From contig JAFLVE010000013.1 of assembly GCA_022511445.1 (NCBI GenBank), positions 1 through 55,673 on the forward strand: a stretch of DNA of 55,673 nt, written 5' to 3'. This stretch comes from Clostridiales bacterium (GTDB taxonomy: Bacteria > Bacillota > Clostridia > Christensenellales > Pumilibacteraceae). The notes under the pieces are model-generated. The model was given only the letters and a program-made list of their open reading frames with translations. It was not told where the DNA came from and made no database searches. The first letter of the stretch is position 1. Each line of letters begins with the position of its first letter. A program made the position numbers and the translations under genes. This document shows positions 18,221-30,400 of this stretch, piece by piece.

Positions 18221-19423
18221 TTAAATATCTGAATAGAAGTCGAACAGCTCTCTATCCGTTTCGAGCGCATGAGCGTCGTCCCGCCGCTTTTGAATGGTGT
18301 CGAGCACTCCGTCAAGGTGCCCCGGGATAAGCTTGTGCAGCCACTTGCTGTTTCGCGCAAAGTTAACCGCGTCGCTGACCGAATCGAACAAACGGTCGGT
18401 GCATTCGGATACGGGACGAAGCGTATAACCGTTTTCTATGCCCTCTCTGCCCGCCGCAAAAATGAGCGCCAGAACCACAAAAAGATTACAGGTAGAGTCG
18501 GGAGTGCGGAGCTGAATAATATTATCGCCGAATATACGCATTGCTGTGCCGCGGTCCTCGGCATACTTAATACCGTACCCTTTACCGAGACGCTTGTAGC
18601 TGTTTTGCGTGGGATTGGCAAGGCACGATATTTCCTTGTACCTGCGTAATACACCCTCGGCAAACGCCTTGCTCGCCTTTTGCGAGTTTTTGCCCGAAAG
18701 CGTTATCGAAAGATGCAGTCCGCTTCCCGGCTGGTCGGACAACGGTTTGGGCATAAACGACGCCACGCAGCCGCTTAGCGCGCTTACCGTTTTTACCGCC
18801 GCCTTGAACATGACGAAGTTTCGCGCCGCGGAAATGGGGTCGGCGGACTCGAAGTCGATTTCGTTTTGACCGTGACCGCGCTCGTGATGCGCCGAAATGG
18901 GCTTTAGTCCCATATCCTCAAGGCTCAATATAACGTCGCGGCGCACCGTCTCGCACTTGTCGAACGGATAGCTTGCACAGTAGTCGGCTTTGTCAATAGG
19001 CTCGAGCTTGTCCTCCTCGTCCTTCATAACGTAAAACTCGCACTCGGTGGCGACCTTTGCGCTGTAACCGAGCTTGGCGAGCGCTCTTACCTCAGTATCG
19101 AGAAGCACCATCGGGTCGCATACAAACGGCGTGCAATCGAGGTTGCCGATATTGCAAAACACGCTGACGACTCTGCCGGAATGCGGACGCCAAGGCAAGT
19201 CGCTCATAAGCGCCGAAACGGGCATAAGTTTCAGGTCGGTTCCGCCCACGCCGGTAAGCGACGAGCTGTCAATCGACACGCCGTGCTCGAACGAATCCTC
19301 CAATTGGGAGCTTAGCACGGATATATTACGCTGTCTGCCGAAAAAATCGCAAAAAGTAAGCTTTACAAACTTTACGTCGTTTTCTCTCACGTATTCGAGA
19401 AGCTCGCTTTTGGTCGAAATCAT
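18221..19423 (-). CDS. glnA: Glutamine synthetase family protein (divergent, short type I)
   Basis: 400 residues, about 40 shorter than usual GSI. Family motifs are recognisable but altered: DSSSLTG for the DGSS motif, ECEFYV, HHERGHGQNEIDF for HHEVAxxQHEID, MPKP...GSGLHLS, NSYKRL, and LRTPDSTCNLF. It starts with GGAGGA 36 bases after pgm and is followed by the ANTAR regulator and three glutamine-amidotransferase genes. Glutamine synthesis is therefore the simplest role, but ligation of another amine cannot be excluded from sequence alone. Confidence 0.85.
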   Translation of the reverse strand: MISTKSELLEYVRENDVKFVKLTFCDFFGRQRNISVLSSQLEDSFEHGVSIDSSSLTGVGGTDLKLMPVSALMSDLPWRPHSGRVVSVFCNIGNLDCTPFVCDPMVLLDTEVRALAKLGYSAKVATECEFYVMKDEEDKLEPIDKADYCASYPFDKCETVRRDVILSLEDMGLKPISAHHERGHGQNEIDFESADPISAARNFVMFKAAVKTVSALSGCVASFMPKPLSDQPGSGLHLSITLSGKNSQKASKAFAEGVLRRYKEISCLANPTQNSYKRLGKGYGIKYAEDRGTAMRIFGDNIIQLRTPDSTCNLFVVLALIFAAGREGIENGYTLRPVSECTDRLFDSVSDAVNFARNSKWLHKLIPGHLDGVLDTIQKRRDDAHALETDRELFDFYSDI

Positions 19424-19459
19424 AGTATTCCTCCGAAAATTCGATTCTTTACTTTAGGT

Positions 19460-21082
19460 TTACAAGAATTTTTTGGACTCGGCTAAAATAGTGTCTATGC
19501 GCTGTTCCCCGCCGACTGCCGCGGTGATATAAACCTTAATAAGCGGCTCGGTGCCGGACGGACGAATAATCAATTTACTGCCGTCCTCCGCCTTGTAAGA
19601 AAGCACGTCGGCCTTGGGTAAATCCCATTTATCTTGGGTAAGATAGTCGATGCTCTCGACGACCTTGGATCCGTCAATCGTCGCAGGCGGATTCTTTCTG
19701 ATACCCGCAAGCACGTCCTTCATCTTTTGCGCGCCTTCCGCGCCCTCGTACGTAAACGACACCGTTCTGTGATAGTATCTGCCGTATTTGGAATAAATAC
19801 CGTCGAGCACGTCGGACAGCGTTTTACCCTGCTTTTTGTAGTCCGCGGTCATCTCGGCAACGAGCATTGCGGCAAGCACCGCGTCCTTATCGCGGACGTA
19901 CGAGCCGGACAGGTAACCGTAGCTCTCCTCAAAGCCCAATATAAATCTTTCGCTCTCGCCCTTTTGCTCGAGCTTTTTAATGACCTCGCCGATATACTTA
20001 AAGCCGGTAAGTACGTCCCTAACCTCCGCGCCGTACGACTCCGCAACAACCTTTGCAAGGTCGGTAGACACTATGGTTTTTACAACAACGGGCTTTTTGG
20101 GCAAATCCTTTTTATGCGAGAAGAGATAATCTATAAGCAGTACGCCCATCTCGTTACCCGTTATAAGCCTATATCCGTCGGCGGTCTTAACAGCCGCGCC
20201 AAGCCTATCTGCGTCGGGGTCGGTGCCTATAAGAATGTCTGCGCCCGATTTTTTCGCAAGCTCTATACCAAGCTTTAACGCATCAGCCTTTTCGGGATTG
20301 GGATACGGGCACGTGGTAAAGTCCCCGTTGGGGCGCGCCTGTTCGGGAACAATCGTAACGTTTTTAAACCCGCGCTCGTTAAGCATTTGCGGCACTATAT
20401 CGCAACCCGTTCCGTTAAGCGGGGTGTAAACTATCGACACGTCCCTTGCGCTACCTACCGAACGCTCGTACACCTTGTCGAGATACTCGCGGGTGACGTC
20501 GACAAACCGTACGATTTTATTTTTAACGGCGGTATCGAAATCTGCCGCCTTAACGTCGAAGTAATCGACGCCGTTTACATAACCGAGTATTTCCGCCGCG
20601 GCGGCGTCCGTAACCTGACAACCGTCCGGCCCGTAAACCTTGTAGCCGTTATACTTGGCGGGATTGTGACTCGCGGTAATCATTATTCCCGCGTCGCAAC
20701 CGAAGAATCTCACCATAAAGGAGAGGTACGGCGTAGGTTTTAGCTTATCGCTTATGTACGACTTAATTCCGTTTTGCGCGAGCACGGCGGCGGCGTAACG
20801 TGCAAACTCCTCCGAGTAGTGACGGGAATCGTAGCTTATCGCAACGGAAGGGGTTTTCGATTTTTTAAGCAAGTAATCCGCAAGCCCCTGCGTGGCGCGA
20901 CCTACCGTGTAGTTGTTCATACGGTTTGTGCCCGCGCCTATAACGCCGCGAAGCCCCGCCGTACCGAACTCCAAATCCTTGTAGAACGCGTCAACCTTGG
21001 CGTCATCGTCCATTGCTGCAATTTCCGCTTTAAGTTCGGTGGCTTTTTTGAGCCATTCGGTGTACTTTTTTTGGATATCCAT
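19460..21082 (-). CDS. pgm: Alpha-phosphoglucomutase / phosphomannomutase family
   Basis: 540 residues when started at 21082, where AAGGAGG precedes the ATG; an upstream ATG at 21127 lies in the leader hairpin and is rejected. Motifs: FGTAGLRGVIGAGTNRMN (substrate loop), the phosphoserine in ITASHNPAKYNGYKVY, the metal loop TDPDADRLG, GFEESYGYL, and the phosphate-binding RPSGTEPLIKVY. It interconverts glucose-1- and glucose-6-phosphate (or mannose analogues) for cell-envelope sugars. It is the first gene after the cluster promoter and a leader hairpin. Confidence 0.93.
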   Translation of the reverse strand: MDIQKKYTEWLKKATELKAEIAAMDDDAKVDAFYKDLEFGTAGLRGVIGAGTNRMNNYTVGRATQGLADYLLKKSKTPSVAISYDSRHYSEEFARYAAAVLAQNGIKSYISDKLKPTPYLSFMVRFFGCDAGIMITASHNPAKYNGYKVYGPDGCQVTDAAAAEILGYVNGVDYFDVKAADFDTAVKNKIVRFVDVTREYLDKVYERSVGSARDVSIVYTPLNGTGCDIVPQMLNERGFKNVTIVPEQARPNGDFTTCPYPNPEKADALKLGIELAKKSGADILIGTDPDADRLGAAVKTADGYRLITGNEMGVLLIDYLFSHKKDLPKKPVVVKTIVSTDLAKVVAESYGAEVRDVLTGFKYIGEVIKKLEQKGESERFILGFEESYGYLSGSYVRDKDAVLAAMLVAEMTADYKKQGKTLSDVLDGIYSKYGRYYHRTVSFTYEGAEGAQKMKDVLAGIRKNPPATIDGSKVVESIDYLTQDKWDLPKADVLSYKAEDGSKLIIRPSGTEPLIKVYITAAVGGEQRIDTILAESKKFL

Positions 21083-21098
21083 GATGACCTCCTTTTTG

Positions 21099-21133
21099 AA
21101 AAAAGAGAAATGTATACTATTATACACTTCTCT
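21099..21133 (-). terminator. Terminator-like hairpin inside the pgm-glnA leader (possible attenuator)
   Basis: On the minus strand AGAGAAGTGTATA pairs over 13 positions with TATACATTTCTCT (one G-U) around a 4-base loop, and six T residues follow. It lies between the promoter and the pgm ribosome site, so read-through would control the whole cluster. Confidence 0.6.
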
Positions 21134-21168
21134 CTATTTCTTTTTCGCCGTATCTTTCATTAAACTAC

Positions 21169-21197
21169 ATTGTACCAAATTATTACTCGCCTGTCAA
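21169..21197 (-). promoter_or_regulatory. Strong promoter of the pgm-glnA-purF-car-pyrG-dapL cluster
   Basis: Perfect TTGACA (21192-21197), a 17-base spacer and TACAAT (21169-21174) on the minus strand. Confidence 0.8.
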
Positions 21198-21386
21198 GCG
21201 GAATAATCAAATAAGGAACAAGCACATTTGTAAGTATATTACGCACCGCAAAAAGCTTTAGTCTGCCGGCTTGTCGCCGCCAAAGTATTTTTATCGATAT
21301 TAATGTAGCTTTTCGGCTTTATCGGTTGGCGATTGTCGAGTAAATACACTTTCCACACCGCCTAAATCTATTTGTTTTGTAACAAT

Positions 21387-21420
21387 AAAAAGGGTACGAC
21401 GGTTTACGTCATACCCTTTT
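21387..21420 (-). terminator. Intrinsic terminator after the giant surface protein gene
   Basis: AAAAGGGTATGACG pairs with CGTCGTACCCTTTT and runs into T residues, about 25 bases after the stop. Confidence 0.8.
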
Positions 21421-21445
21421 ATGTTTCGCGCCGAGGCGCTACAGA

Positions 21446-24400
21446 TTAGAAGTTGTCGGGGTCAAATCCGTCCGCGGGAGGCGGGGTTTGACCGGGTGCT
21501 CCGTATCCGGGTGCGGGACCGCCGGGTGCAGGACCGCCGGGTGCGGGACCGCCGGGAGCGGCACCGGGACCTTGCGTGCCGTAGGAAGCGCCCGTGCCGG
21601 CACCGAGCTGGAGATTATTGGGCGAAGGAGCGCTCTGACCGCCGCCTATCATAAGACCGGGATCTTGCTGCGTCTGCATTGTAGGAGGCAGATACCCGTA
21701 CGACTGATACCCTGCCATACCGCCTGCGGACAGCTGCATCATCTCCTGCTCGAGCTCGAACTCGGAGTTGAGGAGCATTTCTATCTCGAGACGCGTTCTC
21801 CTGCGCTTACGGACAACCGCAATGATGATTATAATTGCGATAATAAGGAGGAGTATGCCGCCTGCGATAATACCCCACAGAATCGGGTTGGACTGAATGT
21901 TCGCCATAAACGCGACCCACAACGACGCCTCGTCCATATCCGTGCAGTTAATCACAATCGTATGAGTGTAAAGAGTGTTGCTAAGGTCGGTTATCGTAAA
22001 GGTGAGCTCGGTCTCGCCGCGTGCGGTGAAGAGAAGTACGAGGTTGCCGTTATCGATATGTGCCTCGGCGTACGAGGAAATCTTTACTTCGACAGGTGTG
22101 ACAAACCTCATTACGTCCTCGGTGTCGGGGTCGGTAAACCAATCCTGAGGGCGAATTGTTATCATGTTGTTCAGGTTAAGGTCTGCCTTGCTGAACGTAC
22201 CGATGTTCTCGATCTTTCTCATAATCGGCGCATGGTTTTGCGTTATGGTTATAGGCATTCTCTTAGTCACGTCCATACCGCCGATTGTAAACTCAACGTC
22301 GATTGCAGCTTCGGTATCGAGGTAGTTGGCGGTAATCTTCCAATCACTGCTTTCGCCGTCGGCGGACTTATCGACGTACGCCGAAGAATTGATGATATCT
22401 CCGTTGGGATTGATGACCGAAATGGAGCTGTACGCAGGCTTAATGCTCTTAATCTTGTAGCCGTCCGCGTTGTTGGGCTCCGTCTCCGAGTTAAGAAGGA
22501 GTGCGGGCGTAACGACGCGCGTTACCCTGTTTGCAATCTCGAATCCGGGCAACACCATATCGTCGATAGGCCTGGAAACGGTAATGTAGACGTTAATTGT
22601 GGTCATTATACCGTCCTCGACCTGCACCGCCGAGCCACGCATGTAACCGCTGTCCTCGACCGTGAAGGAAACGAGCTGCGTTCCGTAAACACCGGGCGTG
22701 AGTGTGATTACAAATTTCTGATGGTTTTCGCTCGCATCCCACGTAACTTCACATACCGAGTTGATTTCGATAATGCCGCCCTTTCCGTCGTCGAGACCGC
22801 CGGCATTGGGGCCGTAGATTGTCGGAGGGAAGTTTATATCGTCCTTTTGGTAAACGCGGATGTCTGCGATATAGATGAACGTGTTGGAGGACTCGTCCTC
22901 GTCCGCGTCGACGGCGTCGCCTTCGTTAATATCGGTTACAAAGTCGAGTATGGAACGAGTAATCGGCGCAGCCTCTTCGTCCTTGCCCACACCCATGACG
23001 TTAATGTTCATGTTAGTGGACTTGGGCGCAGGCGCGGTATTACCTACCGTAAGGTGGATACGCATTATGCTTGTTCTCGCAGTTAATACCGAGTCGCGAA
23101 TCTGCATTTCCACTTGAGCTGTCGCTCCGCGCAAGGTAGACACACACTTAAACCTAATCGATTGCATAGTCGATACGCCGTACTTATTGGTTCCGGGAGG
23201 AGCCGAGAAGGTAAACAGCGTACCGTTTACACCCTCTATCGATGTCGTCGAACTCGACAAGCAGTTGGACACGCCCGTATTGACAAAGTAGTATGCGTCC
23301 ATATCGATATCGGCGTCTTCTATGATACCCGTGCTAATGAGCTGGTTCTGTGCGTTGTACTGATTGGCAAAGTTAATTACCAGCGTCTCGTTGTACGGAA
23401 TTGTAGCATACAAATCGTAACCGACAAGCTCGGAGTAAGTAATGGTAAATCCGTCGCTCGGAATGGTCGTCTTGGTAAACTCGGGAACGCTGTTTTCCAC
23501 AACTACGTAAATAATAGTGGAGACGGTCTCGGCATTGCGACCCGCCGACGCAGCGCGTGTGTTAAGCGTATCACGGCAGTTGATTTTTACCGGGATAGTC
23601 GTCGTTGCGGGTACGCCCTCTTGAGGAGGCTGACCGATATTAATCTTACGGTTAACGGTAACCCTGACGCTCTTAATTATGTGACCATTACCGTCGTCCA
23701 CGTTTGCCGCGCCGATCGAAAGAACGGGATCGCCCGCGATTGTGGGATTGTACGCGTCGGTAGGAACGGGGTTGCCGTTGTACGTTTGCAGTATCTCGTG
23801 CGAAACGTAGGTGAGCGTTTCCTGTCCCTTAGGCGCCCTAAGCATGTCGTAATCATAGAACAGGCCGTAATCTTCGGTAAGCTTCGAGTCTTGGTTATAC
23901 AGACTCCAAGTAATCGACTCGCCCGCCTTGCCGCTGAACACGTTGAACGCGGAACCGCGCAGCGTCTTATCGGGATTAAGCGGGTAACCGTAGTTGATGT
24001 TGGTCGCTTCTACCGCAACGGGCGCCGAGTTATCGACCGAAACGTCCACGAACGCGTCGTTTAGAGTGCCTTCGGCTGTGTGACTCGACTTAGCTATCTT
24101 AATGTAAAGCGGGATATACCCTTCCGTAAACTCGGAGTAGAAAATCGTTGCCGAGTTGGGATAGAATGTAAGCATTTTTCCGTCGTCGGAAATTTCGATT
24201 GTAAAGAACTGCGAAACGTAATCGTACACGTCGCCGTTTCCTGCGTCGGTGCGGCCGGTTTGCTGATTAATCTTGACAATCAAATGATCGTCGTCGTTCA
24301 GTTTGTCGGAGTTGTACGCAAACGCGGTGAACTGACCGTTTTCGAGTTTCTCGATTAATGCGTATACGGTTACGTCGTACATAGCGGAAGGCGCGGTCGA

Positions 24401-27400
24401 ATCGACGTCGACGACGATTGCGGTATTGCTGTTTGTCGGGGATACGAGCGCGATTTCCTCGGGCACACCGTCCTCGACGTACTCAGCATAGCTTTTCAAG
24501 TCGAACGTTTGGTGCTGTCTTGCGGTCGCTTTTACGTCAAGCGCCTTCGGCTCGATGTAAACCCTTATTTTTACCTCCGCAGATTGTGCGCCGTGAGGAT
24601 CGGAAACACGGAACGTTACGAGCGAATAAGCGTCCTGATCCATAATGAAGTCTATTGCCGTAATGCGAATGCACATAACGGTCGCCTGCTCCACTTCCTC
24701 AACCGCGACTGCGTCGACGCCGTCGGGGTTGGTAACAGTGTATTGCTGACCGTCGTAAACGGCGGGCATCGTAAGTCCGTTGTTATCCTGGAAGTCGATG
24801 TCGTTCATGAACGTATTAAGCTGACGCATAAACGTTCCGCCGTAAGCGAGGTTGACGCGGAATGTGTTCTCTTCGCCCGCAACCGCGATAAGGTCGCTAG
24901 GAAGCCCGGTCGTCTTAACGATAGGCGCGGTAGGCAGAACGGTAATGTTAATAGTAACCTCTACCTTTTCCTCCATAGAGCTGTCGTACACCGTTACGAT
25001 CAAGGTTGCATTGGTAACAACGCCCTTTGCGGTAATTGTCGCGCTCATAGGAAGGGTGTTCCTTCCGTCGTCTGTATCGAGGAAGTTAAAGCGACGGGAA
25101 ATTTCAAGCCTTCCGTCCGTACCGTCGGAGAACTCTCCGACGTTTGCGCTGAAGCGGAGAGTGCTCGGCGCGTCGTCCGAAGCGAGTATAAGCTCGCCGA
25201 GCGAGCCGGCTACCCTATCCGAGGGATAATTCGATTCGGTAAAGAACTTGAAGCTTTCCTTCAACTCCGCAGCGCTCTGGCTGGGATAAGTACTTCTTAT
25301 CGTGGAGTCGAACATGTCGGGAGAGTTGTATCCGCCCTTGCGGTCGTCCGCAAACGTCGTAGCGTCGGCGGCGTGAATCGTGAACGAATCGCCCGTCTTC
25401 ATCACTACGGAGAGCGACGAGGATGAACCGAACGTGTCGGAATTAAGCGTAGGCGCCTCGTTAATGTTTTGCATTACGAATACGACAGTCACGCTCGATC
25501 CGGACGAATCAAGGAAGTCGAGCTTAATTGCAATCGTACCTCTGAACGCGGAGGTAGCAAGGAATATAAGCGTCGTGCTCGACTCTGCGGAAACTGTAAG
25601 GGAGACAGGGAATGTTTCGGCGGTCATGCCGGTCTTATCGCTCTCGCGCTCCCAAAGAGTCTTGGCAAAGATGTCGCTTGCCCCACCGATAGTGGGCATT
25701 ACGAGATAGTCGGTAACAAGAGTCTTGTTGGTATCGACTATGTCGCCCGTCGATTCGAGGTTTCGCCAAGCTTCGTCGGATTGCGTAACCATCGACTCTC
25801 CGTCGAGGAGTATATCGAGGTCGCCGAGAATACCCGAAACGTCAAGCGAGTATTGGACGTTCTTTGCAAGGCTGAACGAGTTAACGTTGTTGTATCTGCC
25901 GGACTGGTAATCGTTAAAGTAAGTTCCGTCCGCCGCCGAATACTTAATAGGATCGTTTTCGATGCAAACGTTAATCTTTACGAGATCCCAGAAGCCGTTT
26001 TCAAAGCCGGAATCGTCGCAATCGTCAAATACGAGCACTCGATATTCGTAGTATATCTTGGTTATGTTACCATGACTATCCTTAGTAGCCTTAAGGTTGT
26101 TTGCCTTTATAATTCTGTCAACCTCGGTAGGAGTTTTTCCGCTGAGGTTAAGCATTGTCTTGGCTTTGGGGATAATCTGAAGCTTGTTGGTCGTACCCAT
26201 CTCCGGCGTTACGGAGAAGAACTTTTCGTAACCGGGGTTAGGTATAAACTCGTCGGGTAGGCCTTCACTGTCGGTGTGGTTTCCACCGTTGTCGTTAGCT
26301 CTGCCGTAGAAGTATGCAAGGTAGCTGCTTGCGTCTATCAGCTTGGACTTGTTGCCAAGGGCAAGCTTTTGATCTGCCGTTATAATTCCCGACGCGAACA
26401 GATCCTGATTGGTCGCGGACGGCATGAAGAACTTGAGCCTGTCGCCCGCGTCGGCGTCGGAGTAGTTAACTACAACGCTTCCGTCAACGGACTGGCCTTC
26501 GGAGGTACGGAGAAGCTCAACCGTCTTGCCGATTTGAGAGGAAGCTCCGGACGCAACCGAATGTTCCATGGTCATATAGACGTCTACGGTAGGAATATTA
26601 CCGATATTAGGTTTTATATCATTCGGTTTCGAGTTTTCTATATTAATCTCGATCGTGGCATACTGGACCTCCGCACCCTCTGCGGTTGACTTAAGCGCAA
26701 CGGTCAGCTTAAGCGGACCGCTCGGACGACCCGCGGCGGTTGACGAAGTGTTTTTGCTTATCTCGAAGCCGAAGCGATCCTCAATGTAGTTACTGTTGCC
26801 CGAGGGTTCGCTAGCGCTAGGACCGTCCCACCATTTTACGGGTGTGAGAGCGCCGTTTTCACCGAGGGTTTGGCGTCTTACCGTATAGGCGTTGGAGCTT
26901 GTAGCCCTCGCTAAAGTAAGGGCGTTATCAATTTTCTGTCCGTTAACGGTCCTCTTGCCGCCGACGTACTTAAAGATAACAAATCCGTTATCGTTTAGGT
27001 TTGCACCCGACCAGGACTGTCTGCCGTAGGTAAGAGTGAGGTTGGCAAAGACGTTTGTATCGTACTCGTCCCACTCTCTGTAAGCCGCATAGTCGAGCGG
27101 ATGGCTTGCGTCGTGCTCGTCGTTGGTTACGTAAGCATTGGCAAACGTTACGCGCGTGGATTCGCTCGAAACGGTACCTCCGGCTACGTCGTAACCGAAC
27201 GGCAATGCAAAATAGCTTATAGGCACAACGGCTTCGCCGCCGGCTTGCGCGCCTATATCTATGTTTCCGTAATAGAACGGATTAGTGTGGTCGTAAGTTT
27301 TGGATTTATAAATCAGCTCGTCACCGTTCTTATAGGTGTTTACAAAATACTGGGAGGCAAAACGCTTGGTAAACCTGGCGGTTGCAAGTCCTGCCTGCGT

Positions 27401-30400
27401 ACTTGTGGGTATAACTCCACCTTCGAACTGATAACCTGAAAGCTTTGCCCATTGTACGGAGTAAGTTCCTTTAGAGAAATCTTCATCCTCATCCGGCACA
27501 GGATCGCTACCCTGTACGAGTATCCTCGACTCGGCGTTACCGTCGGTGTGATAGAACTCGTTCATTATGATAAGGCGCGCCGCGGGATACTGATAATAGA
27601 AGTTGTCGAGCAACATCTTCTGCGAGCCCGACGTGGTAGCGACGTCGTCGCCCCTCGTACCTCTGTACAAATCCTGCTGATAGTGGTCGTCGGTAACGGA
27701 TATTGCTATCTGGATAGGCGATGCTACCGTAGCGTCGGTAACGCCGTCTCTTATGACGATTGCCCAGTACGGGGTCATAACCTCGTTGTTGGCCGACTCC
27801 ACAAAGACTCCGTCGGAGCGTTTATTGTAGAACTGAACTTTTACTTGGACGTAGCCATCCTGCGTAATGCCGTTAGTGCTTGACGTTCCGCCCGCATAGG
27901 TCTTTCCGTAAATAATAGCGGCGTGACTGTTTGTGCCGAAGTCCGCTTCGGTAATGGGAATGCTCGATCCGCCGCTCCAGCCGCCTCTTGCTACGAGCGA
28001 TTCCACGTTTGTGAACGCCAAGGGATTAAGGCGAACGGTCTGACGGGTATCCGCGTCGTTAAACAATAGGAGTTTGTTAGCTGCGGTTGCCGCAATGGCG
28101 CTCGAGTTGTAAAGCTCCTCGTCGTTAATCAAATATCTCGCAAAGTTCTTTTCGGTAGGATCTGAGTACGTTATCATCCAGGTGTTTGTATCGTTCACCG
28201 TATTGACCGAAAGACGTTCGGTAACGATTTCCGCGGTGGAGTTGATTACCTCTACCTGGAACATAAGCTTGGCGGTCTTTACGTCCGTCCTGTAACCGTC
28301 CGTTACCTGGAATTCCACAAATATCTTGTAAGGGAGCATCTGCGTGGAGGACAGAGCGGTAACCTTAAGCACGTCCTGCCCCATCAAGCTGCCTGTACCC
28401 GCGGTAATAATCGCGCTTATAAATTCGGAAAGCGGGACATTTTTCTGAGTAGAAGAAACCGTGCCCGAAGCGTTCCAAGAGGTGGCGTCGGTAAGCTGGA
28501 TTTCTTCGACGTATCTTCCGTCGACAAGCGCGAGAATCCTCGGCACCTCGTTTATAATGTACGCAAGACCGGGGTCTCCGTCGCGGTCGTAGGCAAGCGT
28601 ACCTACGGCGTACTCCTTAATATCGCCGGCTTCCATTTCCTCCCAGTGGGGCTGATTAAACGCCGGTTGGAGCTCGGGCGCCGCATTCTCGACGATAAGT
28701 CTTGCGATGCAGTTTACGTTGGTCATTCCGTCGGTAACGGTAAATCTAATAAGCAAGGATACCGAGGCGGTACGACTCAAAGTTCTAAACGAAATGCAAG
28801 GGACTCCGTTACGCGCGTCGTAACTGATTGATTCTACGTCGATATATTTATTGTACTGCTGCAACGACGCCGTAATAGTCGACGTGTTGATAAACGTAAG
28901 CTGATCGAGGGTTGTGGGCGTAGAGGCAAGCGTGCCTGTATAGCTCGGAGTCTCAGTCCGCTTAACGTTGTAGGTTGTCGTTATTCTCGCCGCGGTGGCT
29001 GCGTAACCGGCGTCTCTCGGGTTGGTGTTGTATACGCCGTTTGCGTTAAGCCCATCCACGGTATCGAAGTCGTAAACAAAGTCGTACGGGGTGATTATAA
29101 ACTCCTCGTTGACTTTTGCGGTAAACTGAATGTAGTTTTCGCTGGTAACAAGGCTACGTACAAAAGTGCCGTTGGTGCCCGTGTTAAAAGGATACGAGGT
29201 ATTCGTATTCTCGACCTCCCCCGTCCAGTCGGAGGAAACGGGTCTGCGCAGGTTGACCGAGCGGTTTTCCACCTTTATAAGCACTTTAACAGAGGCAGTG
29301 GCGGGAGTTACGCCGCTGTCTCTAACTTTTACCTCTATCTCAAAGTAGTACTTGCCCGTCGATTTCAGCGGGGTTACCTTAAGTCCCTTAAACGAGGCAA
29401 CGTTATTCGAGTCGACCGAAATGCCGAGCTGCGACTTTTGCCTATCGGTAAGGTGCGCGAATACGTTTGCATTAGCGTACAGGGTAACAAGCTCTACTTT
29501 GAAGAAGGCTTCCGTGTTATTGGCTACAAGAGCCTGGGTGATGTTGGGATTATTGTAATCGAGGTCAAGCGCCACAATCTGATTAAGCTCGCTGTTGTAT
29601 GCCGAGCTCGTATTGTACGAGAATACGTCGTCGTCCACGAGGAACGGGCGCGCATTATGACCGCCTGCGCTGTTAATTGATCCGCTGTTGTCCGTACCTA
29701 TACCGTACGCAACACCGTTTTGGGTATAGCTTACGGGGGTGAGGAATATGGAGTCGCCGGTGGTGTCGCCGTTTGTCGCGTCCCTGCCTATGTAGTTGTC
29801 GCCTTCCGCCCTAACCGCCGCGGGAGTGCCTTCCGTGTAATTGTGGAACGAGAGCGAGAAAGACGATATAGGCGTCGTTTCGTGCGCCGCAACGGAATTA
29901 ACCTGTATCGCGATAGGATACCAAATGCCGTCGTCGGTGGAATCGCCTTGGTCAATCATACGCACAAGAATGTAGAAGTGACCGAGACGGTTTTCGGTGT
30001 TGTATAAGTATTTGGTCGAAGCGCGCGCGGTAAGCTTAAGACCGCTTGCGGTAATGGAATACGTTACGCACGCCAAAGCCGACTTGTTCGCGTCCGAAGC
30101 CGCGGCAATAATTCTCGTATCGCTTGCAAAGCCTGTGGCGGTGTTGCCCTGACCCGTCTGGTACGTCGTGGCAACGGTAGCGCCCTTATTGTAGTTGGTT
30201 CCGCTCTTTAACGGAACGACGATGTTTTCCCTTGTAACGGGAATATACTCGTTTGTGGGGAGTACGACCGTCGAGCCGGAAGTAGCAAACGTAACGGGTG
30301 TTCCGTCTGCGTCCTTTGCGACTTGCTCGGGAGTAATGGTAGCCGATTGACCCGCGGTGAGCGTTACAAGCGGCTCGTTGACCGGCGAGGTATTGTTAAA

